The position numbers and the translations under genes were made by a program. From positions 1 to 39,821 of the forward strand of contig JAQWKP010000021.1 in the NCBI GenBank assembly GCA_029247785.1: a DNA stretch of 39,821 bases, in the 5' to 3' direction. This DNA is from Novosphingobium sp. (GTDB lineage Bacteria; Pseudomonadota; Alphaproteobacteria; Sphingomonadales; Sphingomonadaceae). Positions 1 through 7,145 of the stretch are shown piece after piece (positions within the stretch are counted from its first letter, which is position 1; the number at the start of each line of letters is the position of its first letter). Under the pieces are notes generated by a model, which was given only the letters and a program-made list of their open reading frames with translations, searched no databases and was not told where the DNA came from.

Positions 1-108
1 GTCTTTGGAGATGCTGGCCGTCATGCCCGCAGTGCCGTGGGCGTACCAGTATTACCGCTAGGCGCTGCCGTGGAAGTTGATGCCATTGTCGCTATTCGCT
101 CCGATTGA
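1..108 (+). CDS. RidA-family protein, C-terminal end only (cut by window edge)
   Basis: Frame 1 is open from the first base to a TGA at 106-108 and encodes 35 residues. They include HARSAVGVPVLPLGAAVEVD, the usual C-terminus of RidA (YjgF/YER057c/UK114) enamine/imine deaminases: an Arg in a small-residue strand, then a Leu-Pro and a final strand rich in V and E. In known family members that arginine contacts the substrate carboxylate. The protein would be cytosolic and hydrolyse reactive enamines from PLP enzymes. The start lies outside the window. It overlaps the next gene by about 29 bases in another frame, so the two are probably co-transcribed. The family call is fairly firm; the exact subfamily cannot be judged from this fragment. 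Confidence 0.75.
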   Translation, partial: VFGDAGRHARSAVGVPVLPLGAAVEVDAIVAIRSD

Positions 109-862
109 CGACTGGCTCGCACCCGCTCCCGAGGTGGGGAAGGTCGAGTGGATTGGCAAATATAGCTTTGCCCACCGCGGGCTGCACGGGGCCGGAATTC
201 CGGAAAACTCGCCCTCCGCCTTTACTGGTGCGATTGAGCGCGGATTTGGCATAGAATGTGACATACAGCGATCGAGAGATTGCCAGGCAATGGTATTTCA
301 TGACTGGGAGCTGGATCGGCTGACAGACGTCTCCGGCGCGGTCGCGGGAAAGAGCGCCGAACAACTGGGCCAGATAGAGCTTTCGGGTTCGTCGGACCGG
401 ATTGCAACGCTCCGCCGGTTGATCGATCTTGTCGCCGGGCAGATTCCCTTGCTGATCGAGGTCAAATCTCGGCGGGACCTGCCCGTCGCCGACTTCTGCG
501 AGGCAATCCGGGCGGATTTGAAGGACTACTCCGGCTGGCATGCCGTGATGAGTTTCGATCCGCGCGTTTCGCGCTGGTTTGCCGACAATGCACCGGCAAC
601 AGTCAGAGGACTGGTTGTCACCGAAGAGGGCGGGAAGGGCCTGACAGGAGCACTTCGCCGCCACTTGTCCCTCTGGCATGCGCGGCCTGAATTCCTCGCC
701 TATGATATCCGTGATCTTCCCAGTGGCTTTGCGTCGCGTCAGCGCCGGCGAGGCCTGCCAGTCGCAAGCTGGACCGTGCGCAGTCCAGAGCTGAATCTAC
801 GGGCCGATGCTTATGCCGATGCGGCGATTGCCGAAGGCGCGGGAATAGGACTGGTCTCATGA
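80..862 (+). CDS. Glycerophosphodiester phosphodiesterase (GDPD family)
   Basis: About 260 residues. It hydrolyses glycerophosphodiesters to glycerol-3-phosphate and an alcohol in phospholipid turnover. The family fingerprint is present: HRG near residue 32, PENS a few residues later, the metal-binding E-x-D pair (ECD, near 59-61), the catalytic HD near 74, and a later IEVKS strand carrying the third acidic ligand. No signal peptide is seen, so it is probably cytosolic, unlike periplasmic GlpQ. A TTG at 77 is directly followed by ATG at 80. I chose the ATG; a GGAAG lies just upstream. The gene starts inside the end of the RidA gene and its TGA overlaps the next ATG (ATGA), so the three are likely one operon. 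Confidence 0.9.
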   Translation: MPLSLFAPIDDWLAPAPEVGKVEWIGKYSFAHRGLHGAGIPENSPSAFTGAIERGFGIECDIQRSRDCQAMVFHDWELDRLTDVSGAVAGKSAEQLGQIELSGSSDRIATLRRLIDLVAGQIPLLIEVKSRRDLPVADFCEAIRADLKDYSGWHAVMSFDPRVSRWFADNAPATVRGLVVTEEGGKGLTGALRRHLSLWHARPEFLAYDIRDLPSGFASRQRRRGLPVASWTVRSPELNLRADAYADAAIAEGAGIGLVS

Positions 863-1998
863 CTGACCCAGCCTTCAGAGCCCATGCGGCGGACTCAGTC
901 GGAGGTCTGCCGGCAGCCGAATGGGATGCGCTCGAAGACAGCGGAAATCCTTTTACCAGCCACTGTTTCCTGAAATTGCTAGAGGATTCCGGTAGCGTCG
1001 GCGGCTCCAGCGGCTGGATTCCGACCCCGATTGTCATCGAGGAAAGCACTGGAGTCCTCGCAGGAGCTTTGCCAGCCTACCTCAAGGAACACAGCCAGGG
1101 CGAATATGTGTTCGACCACTCATGGGCCGATGCCTGGCACAGGGCAGGTGGGCACTATTATCCGAAAATGCAGATTTCAGTGCCGTTCACGCCTGCGACT
1201 GGTCCGCGCTTGCTCAGCTGCCGGGAGGACGTCGCGTTACCGTTGCTGAGGGCAGCCGAGCAGCTATGCGCCGCAAACGGTTTGTCGTCCGCCCATGCGT
1301 CCTTCATCGAGCCTGCGCAGGTTTCCATATTCGAGCGCGCTGGCTGGCTGATCCGCAACGATATCCAGTTTCATTGGGAGAACAGGGACTACGGAGACTT
1401 TGCCGATTTCCTTGCTGCGCTCTCATCGCGCAAGCGCAAGGATATCCGTAAGGAGCGGGCGAAGGCTCAGGATGGCGTGGAGATCAGGTCCCTGACCGGC
1501 GCGGAAATCCGGCCAGAGCATTGGGAAGCATTCTGGATGTTTTATCAGGATACCGGCATTCGAAAATGGGGTCGCCCCTATCTGACCCGTGATGCTTTCA
1601 CTCTGCTAGGGGAAAGAATGGCGGACAAGATCATGCTGATTTTGGCATTCATCGACGACAACCCGGTTGCCGGAGCGCTCAATTTTATAGGGCGGGACGC
1701 GTTGTACGGCCGCTACTGGGGTGCGGTTGTCGACAAACCCTTTCTGCATTTCGAACTGTGTTATTATCAAGCCATAGAAGCGGCGATTGCCTTGGGCCTG
1801 GACCGGGTAGAAGCGGGTGCGCAAGGAGGGCACAAGCTGGCCCGTGGCTACGAGCCGGTGCGCACATGGTCGGCGCATTATATCGCTCACGAAGGCTTCC
1901 GCGAAGCAATCGCCGATTTTCTTGAACGGGAGCGGTCCGGGATCGCGCAGGACCAGCTCTGGCTTGGGGAACGAACGCCGTTCAGGAAAGGCGGCTGA
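859..1998 (+). CDS. GNAT/FemAB-like N-acyltransferase (COG3146, DUF482)
   Basis: 379 residues, without signal peptide or membrane segment. The N-terminal half carries HSWADAWHRAGGHYYPKMQ followed by VPFTPATGPRLL, a hallmark of the COG3146/PF04339 predicted N-acyltransferases. The C-terminal half has the acyltransferase-like stretch FIGRDALYGRYWGAV and EAGAQGGHKLARGYEP. Members resemble FemAB peptidyl-transferases in fold, but their substrate is generally unknown. The ATG overlaps the preceding stop (ATGA), implying translational coupling to the phosphodiesterase; a shared role in envelope or lipid maintenance is inference only. Length is normal for the family. The gene ends 2 bases from the opposing Sel1 gene. 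Confidence 0.85.
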   Translation: MTDPAFRAHAADSVGGLPAAEWDALEDSGNPFTSHCFLKLLEDSGSVGGSSGWIPTPIVIEESTGVLAGALPAYLKEHSQGEYVFDHSWADAWHRAGGHYYPKMQISVPFTPATGPRLLSCREDVALPLLRAAEQLCAANGLSSAHASFIEPAQVSIFERAGWLIRNDIQFHWENRDYGDFADFLAALSSRKRKDIRKERAKAQDGVEIRSLTGAEIRPEHWEAFWMFYQDTGIRKWGRPYLTRDAFTLLGERMADKIMLILAFIDDNPVAGALNFIGRDALYGRYWGAVVDKPFLHFELCYYQAIEAAIALGLDRVEAGAQGGHKLARGYEPVRTWSAHYIAHEGFREAIADFLERERSGIAQDQLWLGERTPFRKGG

Positions 1999-2000
1999 AT

Positions 2001-2339
2001 TCAGGCGGCCTTGCGGCTGGAGGCAGAAAGCCATTCGCGAGCGCGGCGTTGCGCCTCGGCGATTTCGCGAGCGGTCATCTCCTCGGAAATGTCAGCCCGG
2101 CAGAGCTTTGCTTCTTCATGGCCCGCCACAGCGGCAAGATTGAACCACTTATGCGCGACGACCAGGTCGCATTGCACGCCATGGCTGCCAGTTGAGTAGG
2201 CTATGCCGAGATCATAGTAGGCGGCGATATCGCCCTGCGCGGCAGCGGCCAGGCAGTTGGCTACCAGCAAATCCTCACCTGTAATGCTGGCGGCATTCGC
2301 CTTCGATAGATCGTCCTTGTTAAGCCATGCGTCGCCCAT
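2001..2339 (-). CDS. Small Sel1-like repeat protein
   Basis: 112 residues with about one and a half Sel1/TPR-like repeats. The segment AYYDLGIAYSTGSHGVQCDLVVAHKWFNLAAVAGHEEA has the typical Sel1 pattern of A-x-x-x-L-G-x-x-Y, then G, then A-x-x-W-x-x-x-A-A-x-x-G. The C-terminal helix REIAEAQRRAREWL is amphipathic and basic. Sel1 repeats mediate protein-protein contacts; no catalytic residues are visible and no partner can be named. There is no signal peptide, so it is probably cytosolic. The start is an ATG with AGGGG upstream on this strand. It converges on the acyltransferase gene with a 2-base gap. A 32-residue open frame lies immediately upstream on the same strand. Confidence 0.8.
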   Translation of the reverse strand: MGDAWLNKDDLSKANAASITGEDLLVANCLAAAAQGDIAAYYDLGIAYSTGSHGVQCDLVVAHKWFNLAAVAGHEEAKLCRADISEEMTAREIAEAQRRAREWLSASSRKAA

Positions 2340-2345
2340 CTCGAA

Positions 2346-2444
2346 TTACCCCTGTGTGGCAGGCCTCTTTAGTCGGCCAGTAGCGGCAAGCTCGTCCATC
2401 ATGGTCAACAAATGGTTAACGGCCTCGACAAAAAATGGTTTCAC
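2346..2444 (-). CDS. Possible small protein upstream of the Sel1 gene (32 residues)
   Basis: A GTG-initiated frame on the minus strand encodes 32 residues beginning MKPFFVEAVNHLLTMMDELA, which would form an amphipathic helix with a basic tail. It stops 6 bases before the Sel1 ATG. The GTG overlaps the TGA of a 65-residue frame further upstream (GTGA at 2441-2444), a typical coupling arrangement, and that frame ends in a similar helical pattern. No Shine-Dalgarno is evident. The pair may be two small genes, a remnant of one gene split by a frameshift, or chance. I do not recognise the protein. Confidence 0.3.
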   Translation of the reverse strand: MKPFFVEAVNHLLTMMDELAATGRLKRPATQG

Positions 2445-2506
2445 CTGCAGCGGGTAAGTAAGTTGGCTCGTTCTACCGCTTTTCTCGCAAGGTCCGTTAT
2501 TGACGC

Positions 2507-2535
2507 TTGTGCGGTCAAGTCACCGGAATTATAGG
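2507..2535 (+). promoter_or_regulatory. Candidate sigma-70 promoter of dksA
   Basis: TTGTGC at 2507-2512 and TATAGG at 2530-2535 are separated by 17 bases and lie about 90 bases upstream of the dksA ATG. This is a plausible housekeeping promoter found by eye. The start of transcription would be near 2542. Confidence 0.35.
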
Positions 2536-2624
2536 CGCGCTCAACTCCGGCTCGCTGGTTGTCACCGGGACTACCCGGGGCAGCAGGGCGAAGCGATCCG
2601 GGCGGCATTGTGCGGAGTTTCTGG

Positions 2625-3083
2625 ATGGCTAATGGCAATTCTGATGAGATTGATGTGCTAGCGAAGGCGAAGCGCCAGATCGCCGGGGATTATTTCCCTA
2701 CCGACGCTGAGCCATACATGGGCGAAGCGCATCTGGACTACTTCCGCAGGTTGTTGTTTTCGTGGAAGAAATCTATCTTCGATGCCTCGGCAGGTACTCT
2801 CCAGCAATTGCAGGACGGGCCGATACGGGAACCGGACCTTAATGATCGGGCTTCCAGCGAGACCGAATGGAGCATCGAGCTGAGAACGCGAGACCGGCAG
2901 CGCAAGCTTATTGCCAAGATCGATTCTGCTCTGCGTCGGATTGACGAGGGCGAATATGGCTATTGTGAGGTGTCCGGAGAACCGATCGGCCTGGGTCGTC
3001 TCATTGCACGACCTATTGCGACGATGACCGTTGAAGCCCAGGAAGCGCATGAACGTCGCGAGAAGATTTCGCGCGACGATTGA
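2625..3083 (+). CDS. dksA: RNA polymerase-binding transcription factor DksA (degenerate zinc site)
   Basis: 152 residues. DksA enters the RNA polymerase secondary channel and, with ppGpp, retunes rRNA and amino-acid promoters. The coiled-coil tip motif D71-L-N-D74-R-A76 is intact and, by coincidence of start choice, matches E. coli numbering. The adjacent helix EWSIELRTRDRQRKLIAKI is highly typical. Of the four zinc cysteines only C114 remains; positions 117, 135 and 138 are Ser, Thr and Ala, as is common in alphaproteobacterial DksA. I start at ATG 2625 because GGAG lies 7 bases upstream; a longer TTG frame from 2559 adds an unlikely N-terminus. It stands alone as a single gene with its own probable promoter. 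Confidence 0.92.
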   Translation: MANGNSDEIDVLAKAKRQIAGDYFPTDAEPYMGEAHLDYFRRLLFSWKKSIFDASAGTLQQLQDGPIREPDLNDRASSETEWSIELRTRDRQRKLIAKIDSALRRIDEGEYGYCEVSGEPIGLGRLIARPIATMTVEAQEAHERREKISRDD

Positions 3084-3218
3084 CGAACATTTCTGTGCTT
3101 TCTCGTCCGTTAAGGCTTTTTTTGCCGCTTTGTCCTATACCTTAGCTAACGAGGCGTTTCCGACTTGTGGGAGCGAGCTCAATTGCGTTGCCACTAGCTC
3201 AGCAAAGTGCCGAATTGA

Positions 3219-3587
3219 ATGATGGACGAAAACGATCATAGGCAAATCGGACGTGACAGCCTGTTCCTCATGGCTGATTTGCAAGTTGACGGCCTTGATG
3301 GCGAGCATCGCATCAAGGTTAGAAACCTGTCGTCGGGTGGCATGATGGGCGAGGGGCCGGTACATGTCATACGCGGTGCCGTAGTTTCGGTGAGCATCCG
3401 CAATGTTGGTTGGGTCGAGGGTACTGTAGCCTGGGTGCATGGAAACCGCTTTGGAGTCGCCTTTCGCGAAGAGATCAATCCCATGATTGCGCGTGCGCCG
3501 ATCGACCAGGAAACGGAAAGTGATCTTTCCTATGCGCATCGCGCCCCGACGGTTTTTGATAATGACTCTGACCTGCGCAAGATTTGA
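3219..3587 (+). CDS. PilZ domain protein
   Basis: 122 residues. A short N-terminal segment containing R-D-S is followed by strands leading to VRNLSSGGMMGEG, matching the PilZ [D/N]-x-S-x-x-G motif (N-L-S-S-G-G), and then VSIRNVGWVEGTVAWVHGNRFGVAF, the usual closing beta-barrel. PilZ domains often bind cyclic di-GMP through an RxxxR plus this motif. A clean RxxxR is not visible (only R-D-S-L-F), so nucleotide binding is uncertain. The protein would be cytosolic. A GGDEF protein is encoded elsewhere in the window, but no direct link is shown. Two ATGs stand in tandem at 3219 and 3222; no strong ribosome site is evident. Confidence 0.8.
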   Translation: MMDENDHRQIGRDSLFLMADLQVDGLDGEHRIKVRNLSSGGMMGEGPVHVIRGAVVSVSIRNVGWVEGTVAWVHGNRFGVAFREEINPMIARAPIDQETESDLSYAHRAPTVFDNDSDLRKI

Positions 3588-3663
3588 CTCCTGCCGCCCG
3601 AAAAGTCGGCTCAATACGTAATCTCCATTTTCGCTTGCGACGAAATCGACTAGGTCGGTATTC

Positions 3664-5157
3664 ATGCTTGTCGTTCCGAATCTTGTGCGAAGAATCGTGG
3701 CGCTTTTTGCCATGGTCCTGTTGGCCGCTTGCGGATCGTCCGGCAACGAAGCGGTCAATGTCCTGGTCATCGGCAACAAGGACGATCCGTTCGAAAAGGG
3801 TATCTACCTTTCAACAGCCGGCCAACTGACGCGCGCTGCAACAGCCGAGGGCCTTGTTGCTTTTGATGCCGAGGGTCGTGTTATTCCCGGTCTGGCTGAC
3901 CGCTGGATCGTGACCGATGACGGCAAGAGCTACATTTTCAGGCTGCGGGACGGAACATGGCGGGACGGTGAGAATATCTCAGCGACACAGGCGCGGGTCG
4001 CCCTGAACGATGCGATCAAGGCATTGCGAGGGACTTCGCTGGCCCTCGATCTCGGCGGGATCGAAGAGATTCGAGTGATGACTGGTCGGGTCGTCGAGAT
4101 CCGGCTGTTAAGGCCCATGCCACATTTCCTGCAATTGCTCGCGCAGCCTGAATTGGGTTTGCGCTACCATGGCATGCTCTCCGGTCCGATGGCGCTGGAG
4201 CGCATCGAGGACGCTGCTGTCCTAACACCGATCAAGCCTGCCGAACTCGGTCTTCCAGCTATCCAGGATTGGTCGCGGAAGACCAGGCAGGTTCGGCTCC
4301 AGGCAGTTTCCGGCGAGGAAGCAGTCCAGCGCCTGATCGACGGTGAAGCGGACGTTGTTCTTGGTGGAAAGATCGAAAATTTTCCTCATAGCGGCAAAGT
4401 GGGAATCCTGCGCGGCACGATTCAGCTCGACCCCGTCGACGGTCTATTCGGTCTGCTTGTGACGAAATCCGGCGGGTTCCTGGCCGAAGCTGAGAATCGC
4501 GAGGCGATCGCACTGGCTATTGATCGCGACAAGTTGATCGCACCGTTCGGAGTGGGCGGTTGGATACCGACCACGCGCGTCGTTGCGTCGGGGCAAGAGG
4601 GAGACAGTGGCACGATCGGCGAACGCTGGGCCGAGGTGACGCTGGAAGACCGCCGGGAGGAGGCAACCTCACGCGTAGCGCGCTGGCGGGAGAACAGCGA
4701 GGATGAGGGGCCGGAGGGACCGGTCAGACTCAGTGCCTGGTTGCCCGAGGGCCCAGGCTCCGACATGTTATTCGAGAGCATCAAGCAAGATCTGGCGGCC
4801 ACTGGTATCGAACTCCTGAGGGAAGAAAATGCAAACGCCGCTCAGCTGCGCCTGATTGACGATGTCGCTCGATATCCGACAGTCACATGGTATTTGAACA
4901 GGCTGGCCTGCAGCGCCAAGCGAGGCCTGTGTGACAAGGGCGCCGATCTGCTTGTGAACCTGGCCCTGAATACCGAAGATTCCCTTGAACGCATCGACTT
5001 GCTCGCCGAGGCGGAAGTCTCGCTGACCGTCGCTAATGTTTTCATCCCGTTTGGTGACCCCATTCGCTGGTCCCTGGTAGGCGGCACGATCGACGGGTTT
5101 GCCAGCAATCGTCCTGGTTGGCACCCCTTGATGCCGATGGCGATGCTTCCCAAATGA
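3664..5157 (+). CDS. ABC transporter peptide-binding lipoprotein (SBP_bac_5 family), orphan
   Basis: 497 residues. The N-terminus is basic, then hydrophobic, and ends in the lipobox L-L-A-A-C with C23 as the lipidated cysteine. The mature part begins with N-V-L-V-I-G and has the family 5 pattern: LTRAATAEGLVAFDAEGRVIPGLADRW, then a DDGKSYIFRLRDGTWRDGENISA strand set, then AIALAIDRDKLIA in the second lobe. This is the fold of oligopeptide and dipeptide binding proteins (OppA/DppA type). No permease or ATPase gene flanks it, so it either feeds a distant transporter or has another role, such as signalling or a cell-wall peptide function. It is followed by DUF4112, lipoprotein and SDR genes on the same strand. 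Confidence 0.85.
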   Translation: MLVVPNLVRRIVALFAMVLLAACGSSGNEAVNVLVIGNKDDPFEKGIYLSTAGQLTRAATAEGLVAFDAEGRVIPGLADRWIVTDDGKSYIFRLRDGTWRDGENISATQARVALNDAIKALRGTSLALDLGGIEEIRVMTGRVVEIRLLRPMPHFLQLLAQPELGLRYHGMLSGPMALERIEDAAVLTPIKPAELGLPAIQDWSRKTRQVRLQAVSGEEAVQRLIDGEADVVLGGKIENFPHSGKVGILRGTIQLDPVDGLFGLLVTKSGGFLAEAENREAIALAIDRDKLIAPFGVGGWIPTTRVVASGQEGDSGTIGERWAEVTLEDRREEATSRVARWRENSEDEGPEGPVRLSAWLPEGPGSDMLFESIKQDLAATGIELLREENANAAQLRLIDDVARYPTVTWYLNRLACSAKRGLCDKGADLLVNLALNTEDSLERIDLLAEAEVSLTVANVFIPFGDPIRWSLVGGTIDGFASNRPGWHPLMPMAMLPK

Positions 5158-5197
5158 CCGGTACACATTGTAGTGTTCAGGGAGGCTTTTGAGCTCA

Positions 5198-5614
5198 ATG
5201 CCAGGGCAAGACGCGCCGCGGCGCATGACTGTCGACATTCCCTTTGGGTCGGATGCGACTTCCGTAAGGCGGCGAGTCGAGGCGCTCGAACGGGTGCTTG
5301 AGCGTTCGATTGTTGTGCCGGGTTTTAACCGCCCCGTCGGGCTTGACGCGATCATCGGCCTGGTGCCGGTCGTCGGTGACCTGATTGGGGCCGGGATGGC
5401 GTTCTACCTCGTATGGGAAGCGCGCAATCTTGGTATGTCGAAGTGGCATCTCGCGCGGATGATGGCAAATGTCGGATTCGACACGCTGGTGGGTGCGATT
5501 CCCCTTGCAGGCGATGTATTCGATTTCTTTTTCCGCTCGAACAGCCGCAACCTGAAGATTATCGGCAAGCATCTTGACAAACACCACCCTCATACTCGGA
5601 TCATTGACGGCTGA
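5198..5614 (+). CDS. DUF4112 membrane protein
   Basis: About 138 residues. The core GLDAIIGLVPVVGDLIGAGMAF, followed by VGFDTLVGAIPLAGDVFDFFF, is the DUF4112 signature of two short hydrophobic hairpins each containing G-[LA]-[IV]-P-x-[AV]-G-D. The family has no established function. The protein is likely membrane-associated, with cytosolic basic ends and a His-rich C-terminus (KHLDKHHPH). The start is uncertain: GGAGG at 5181-5185 sits 12 bases before ATG 5198 but only 3 before an in-frame TTG at 5189, so I took the ATG. It follows the binding-protein gene by 40 bases. Confidence 0.8.
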   Translation: MPGQDAPRRMTVDIPFGSDATSVRRRVEALERVLERSIVVPGFNRPVGLDAIIGLVPVVGDLIGAGMAFYLVWEARNLGMSKWHLARMMANVGFDTLVGAIPLAGDVFDFFFRSNSRNLKIIGKHLDKHHPHTRIIDG

Positions 5615-5717
5615 GCGGGCCGGTGTTGCCAAGGAAAGCGCGGATGCGCTTTCCGCACCAAACAAGGTCTCTTCCAACAAGGCTTCCTGTCTGTCTCTAC
5701 AGTGGTATTGTGGGGAC

Positions 5718-5930
5718 ATGAGCAGGAAGCTGGCATTGATTGCGGTACTGGCGATCGCTGGTTGCGGATCGGGTGACAACGATCCGGGACCGGGTGGCGT
5801 TACGGTGGGTGAGGCGCGCTCGCTCGATGAGGCGGCGGAAATGATCGAGCAGCGGCGCATGCCACCTGAGGTGCTCCAGCCGTCGCAGCCAGCGGTGGAA
5901 ACCGCAGCACCGGACCGAACGGCACAGTGA
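5718..5930 (+). CDS. Small lipoprotein (70 residues)
   Basis: The first sixteen residues, MSRKLALIAVLAIAGC, form a compact lipoprotein signal with lipobox A-I-A-G-C and C16 as the lipidation site. The mature part is Gly/Asp-rich, then contains SLDEAAEMIEQRRMPPEVLQP and ends in a Pro/Ala-rich tail. I recognise no domain. I start at ATG 5718, preceded by GGGG, because the longer frame from 5574 would bury the signal inside the protein. The TGA overlaps the following SDR start (TGATG), so both are translated from one message. Cell envelope location is inferred from the signal only. Confidence 0.7.
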   Translation: MSRKLALIAVLAIAGCGSGDNDPGPGGVTVGEARSLDEAAEMIEQRRMPPEVLQPSQPAVETAAPDRTAQ

Positions 5931-6838
5931 TGCTCGAGGGCAAGGTCGTTGCCATAACCGGCGGTGGCAGGGGAATCGGTCGCGCTGTGGCGCTGGCCTG
6001 CGCAGCCGAAGGCGCGGCGGTGATCGTCAACGATCCGGGCGTTTCGCAAGCAGGTAAGGGCGGTGACGATGCGCCCGCCGATAGCGTCGTGCGAGAGATC
6101 GTGGATTCCGGCGGACAAGCATTTACCAACCAGGCCAGCGTCGCCGATCCAGTGGGCGCGCAATCGATCGTCGACGATGCGATCGGGCAATTCGGCAGGA
6201 TCGATGCGGTGGTCAACACCGCCGGCATCCTGCGCGATGCGATCTGGCACAAGCTCAGTCTCGAGGATTGGCGGGCGGTGATCGACGTTCATCTTAATGG
6301 CACTTTCAATGTCTCCAAGGCTGCAACGCCTTATTTTCGCGAGCAGAAATCGGGCAGTTTCATTCACTTTACCTCCGGTGCCGGCCTGATCGGCAATGTC
6401 GGCCAGGCCAACTATTCCGCAGCGAAGCTGGGAATTGTCGGTCTGTCGCAATCGATCGCACTCGATGCGGCGCGCTATGGTGTGCGCTCCAATTGCATTG
6501 CGCCAATCGCCTTCACCCGGATGATCGCCAGCCTGATGCCGGACGACATGCCCCAAGATCACCCGGCCTTGCAGAAATACCAGGCGATGGGTCCGGATCG
6601 AATCGCTCCGCTTGCGGTATTTCTTGCCAGCGATGCCGCCCGGGACGTTACCAACCAGATTTTCGGCGTGCGTGGCAATGAGATCAGCTTGTTCTCCAAA
6701 CCGCGCCCGGTCCGCAGTGTCTCCCGAGCCCAGCGCTGGACGGCGCAGGCCATTGCCGAGGAACTGATGCCGGAGATCGCCCCGGATATGCCCCGCGCCG
6801 ATGAAGTGGCGGCCGATGTGTTCCCCGCTTCGGATTGA
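5930..6838 (+). CDS. SDR-family dehydrogenase (multifunctional-enzyme type 2-like hydroxyacyl-CoA dehydrogenase)
   Basis: 302 residues. A classical Rossmann short-chain dehydrogenase: cofactor loop T-G-G-G-R-G-I-G at residues 10-17, V-N-T-A-G near 96-99, active-site N123, S149, Y162 and K166 (YSAAK). The inserted segment after the second strand (NDPGVSQAGKGGDDAPADSV) and ILRDAIWHKLSLEDW resemble the dehydrogenase domain of peroxisomal multifunctional enzyme 2 / 17-beta-HSD4, which oxidises 3-hydroxyacyl-CoA. The native substrate is not provable here. No helix-grip hydratase domain follows. GTG 5927 directly precedes ATG 5930; I used the ATG. It ends the rightward run that starts with the peptide-binding lipoprotein. 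Confidence 0.85.
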   Translation: MLEGKVVAITGGGRGIGRAVALACAAEGAAVIVNDPGVSQAGKGGDDAPADSVVREIVDSGGQAFTNQASVADPVGAQSIVDDAIGQFGRIDAVVNTAGILRDAIWHKLSLEDWRAVIDVHLNGTFNVSKAATPYFREQKSGSFIHFTSGAGLIGNVGQANYSAAKLGIVGLSQSIALDAARYGVRSNCIAPIAFTRMIASLMPDDMPQDHPALQKYQAMGPDRIAPLAVFLASDAARDVTNQIFGVRGNEISLFSKPRPVRSVSRAQRWTAQAIAEELMPEIAPDMPRADEVAADVFPASD

Positions 6839-6905
6839 GCGTACATTCCGGCCTGCAGAAGAACCGGTCCGACAGGGTGATCGCGACGTCGGCCTTGATC
6901 CGAGA

Positions 6906-6953
6906 TGTTGGAGAAAAGCGACAAAGGCGACACTGTGTCGCCTTTTTCCAACA
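6906..6953. terminator. Bidirectional rho-independent terminator with nested arms
   Basis: The inner stem AAAGGCGACA (6923-6932) pairs perfectly with TGTCGCCTTT (6936-6945) around loop CTG. It is A-rich on one side and followed by further Ts on the other, so it can act in both directions. Outer arms TGTTGGA (6906-6912) and TCCAACA (6947-6953) can extend it. It lies about 85 bases past the SDR stop and downstream of the leftward arfB operon. Confidence 0.75.
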
Positions 6954-6978
6954 GATAAAACCTAATTAATCTAGTGAA

Positions 6979-7098
6979 TTAGACAAAATTCTCAGGCAAG
7001 CTGACTCCGGCTACCCCCTTCAAAAAGGGTTCACTGGCCGATTCACGGCAGATGCGCGCGATCGCCATTTGGGATCGGTGGGAAGGGTCTGGAGGCAT
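6979..7098 (-). CDS. Possible small protein downstream of arfB (39 residues)
   Basis: An ATG at 7098 (minus strand) opens a 39-codon frame ending TAA at 6979-6981, starting MPPDPSHRSQMAIARICRES and ending FLKGVAGVSLPENFV. The same frame stays open upstream into the end of arfB in a different phase. Composition is protein-like and the terminator hairpin follows, but there is no clear ribosome site and I recognise no family. It could equally be a decayed gene end. Confidence 0.25.
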   Translation of the reverse strand: MPPDPSHRSQMAIARICRESASEPFLKGVAGVSLPENFV

Positions 7099-7145
7099 GA
7101 GCGGCTTGTGGCAGCTCCCGACGATGTAGGAAAGCGCGCGGCTAC

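Larger units (their letters stand above)
6839..7145. other. 307-base gap between converging genes
   Basis: Between the SDR stop and the arfB stop. It holds a strong nested hairpin (6906-6953), an AT-rich patch with inverted CTAATT/AATTAG arms (6962-6982), and a 39-codon open frame on the minus strand (6979-7098). No tRNA-like fold was seen. Confidence 0.6.

Noticed and set aside
5195..6562. 455-residue open frame on the minus strand opposite DUF4112, the small lipoprotein and the SDR gene
   Set aside because: It covers three supported genes, has no recognisable domain and is rich in residues typical of antisense reading of high-GC codons.
6983..7145. Possible tRNA or tmRNA fragment marking an integration site
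   Set aside because: Some loops look suggestive (CCCTTCAAAAAGGG), but no cloverleaf with acceptor and T arms can be built, and no integrase or direct repeat is present.
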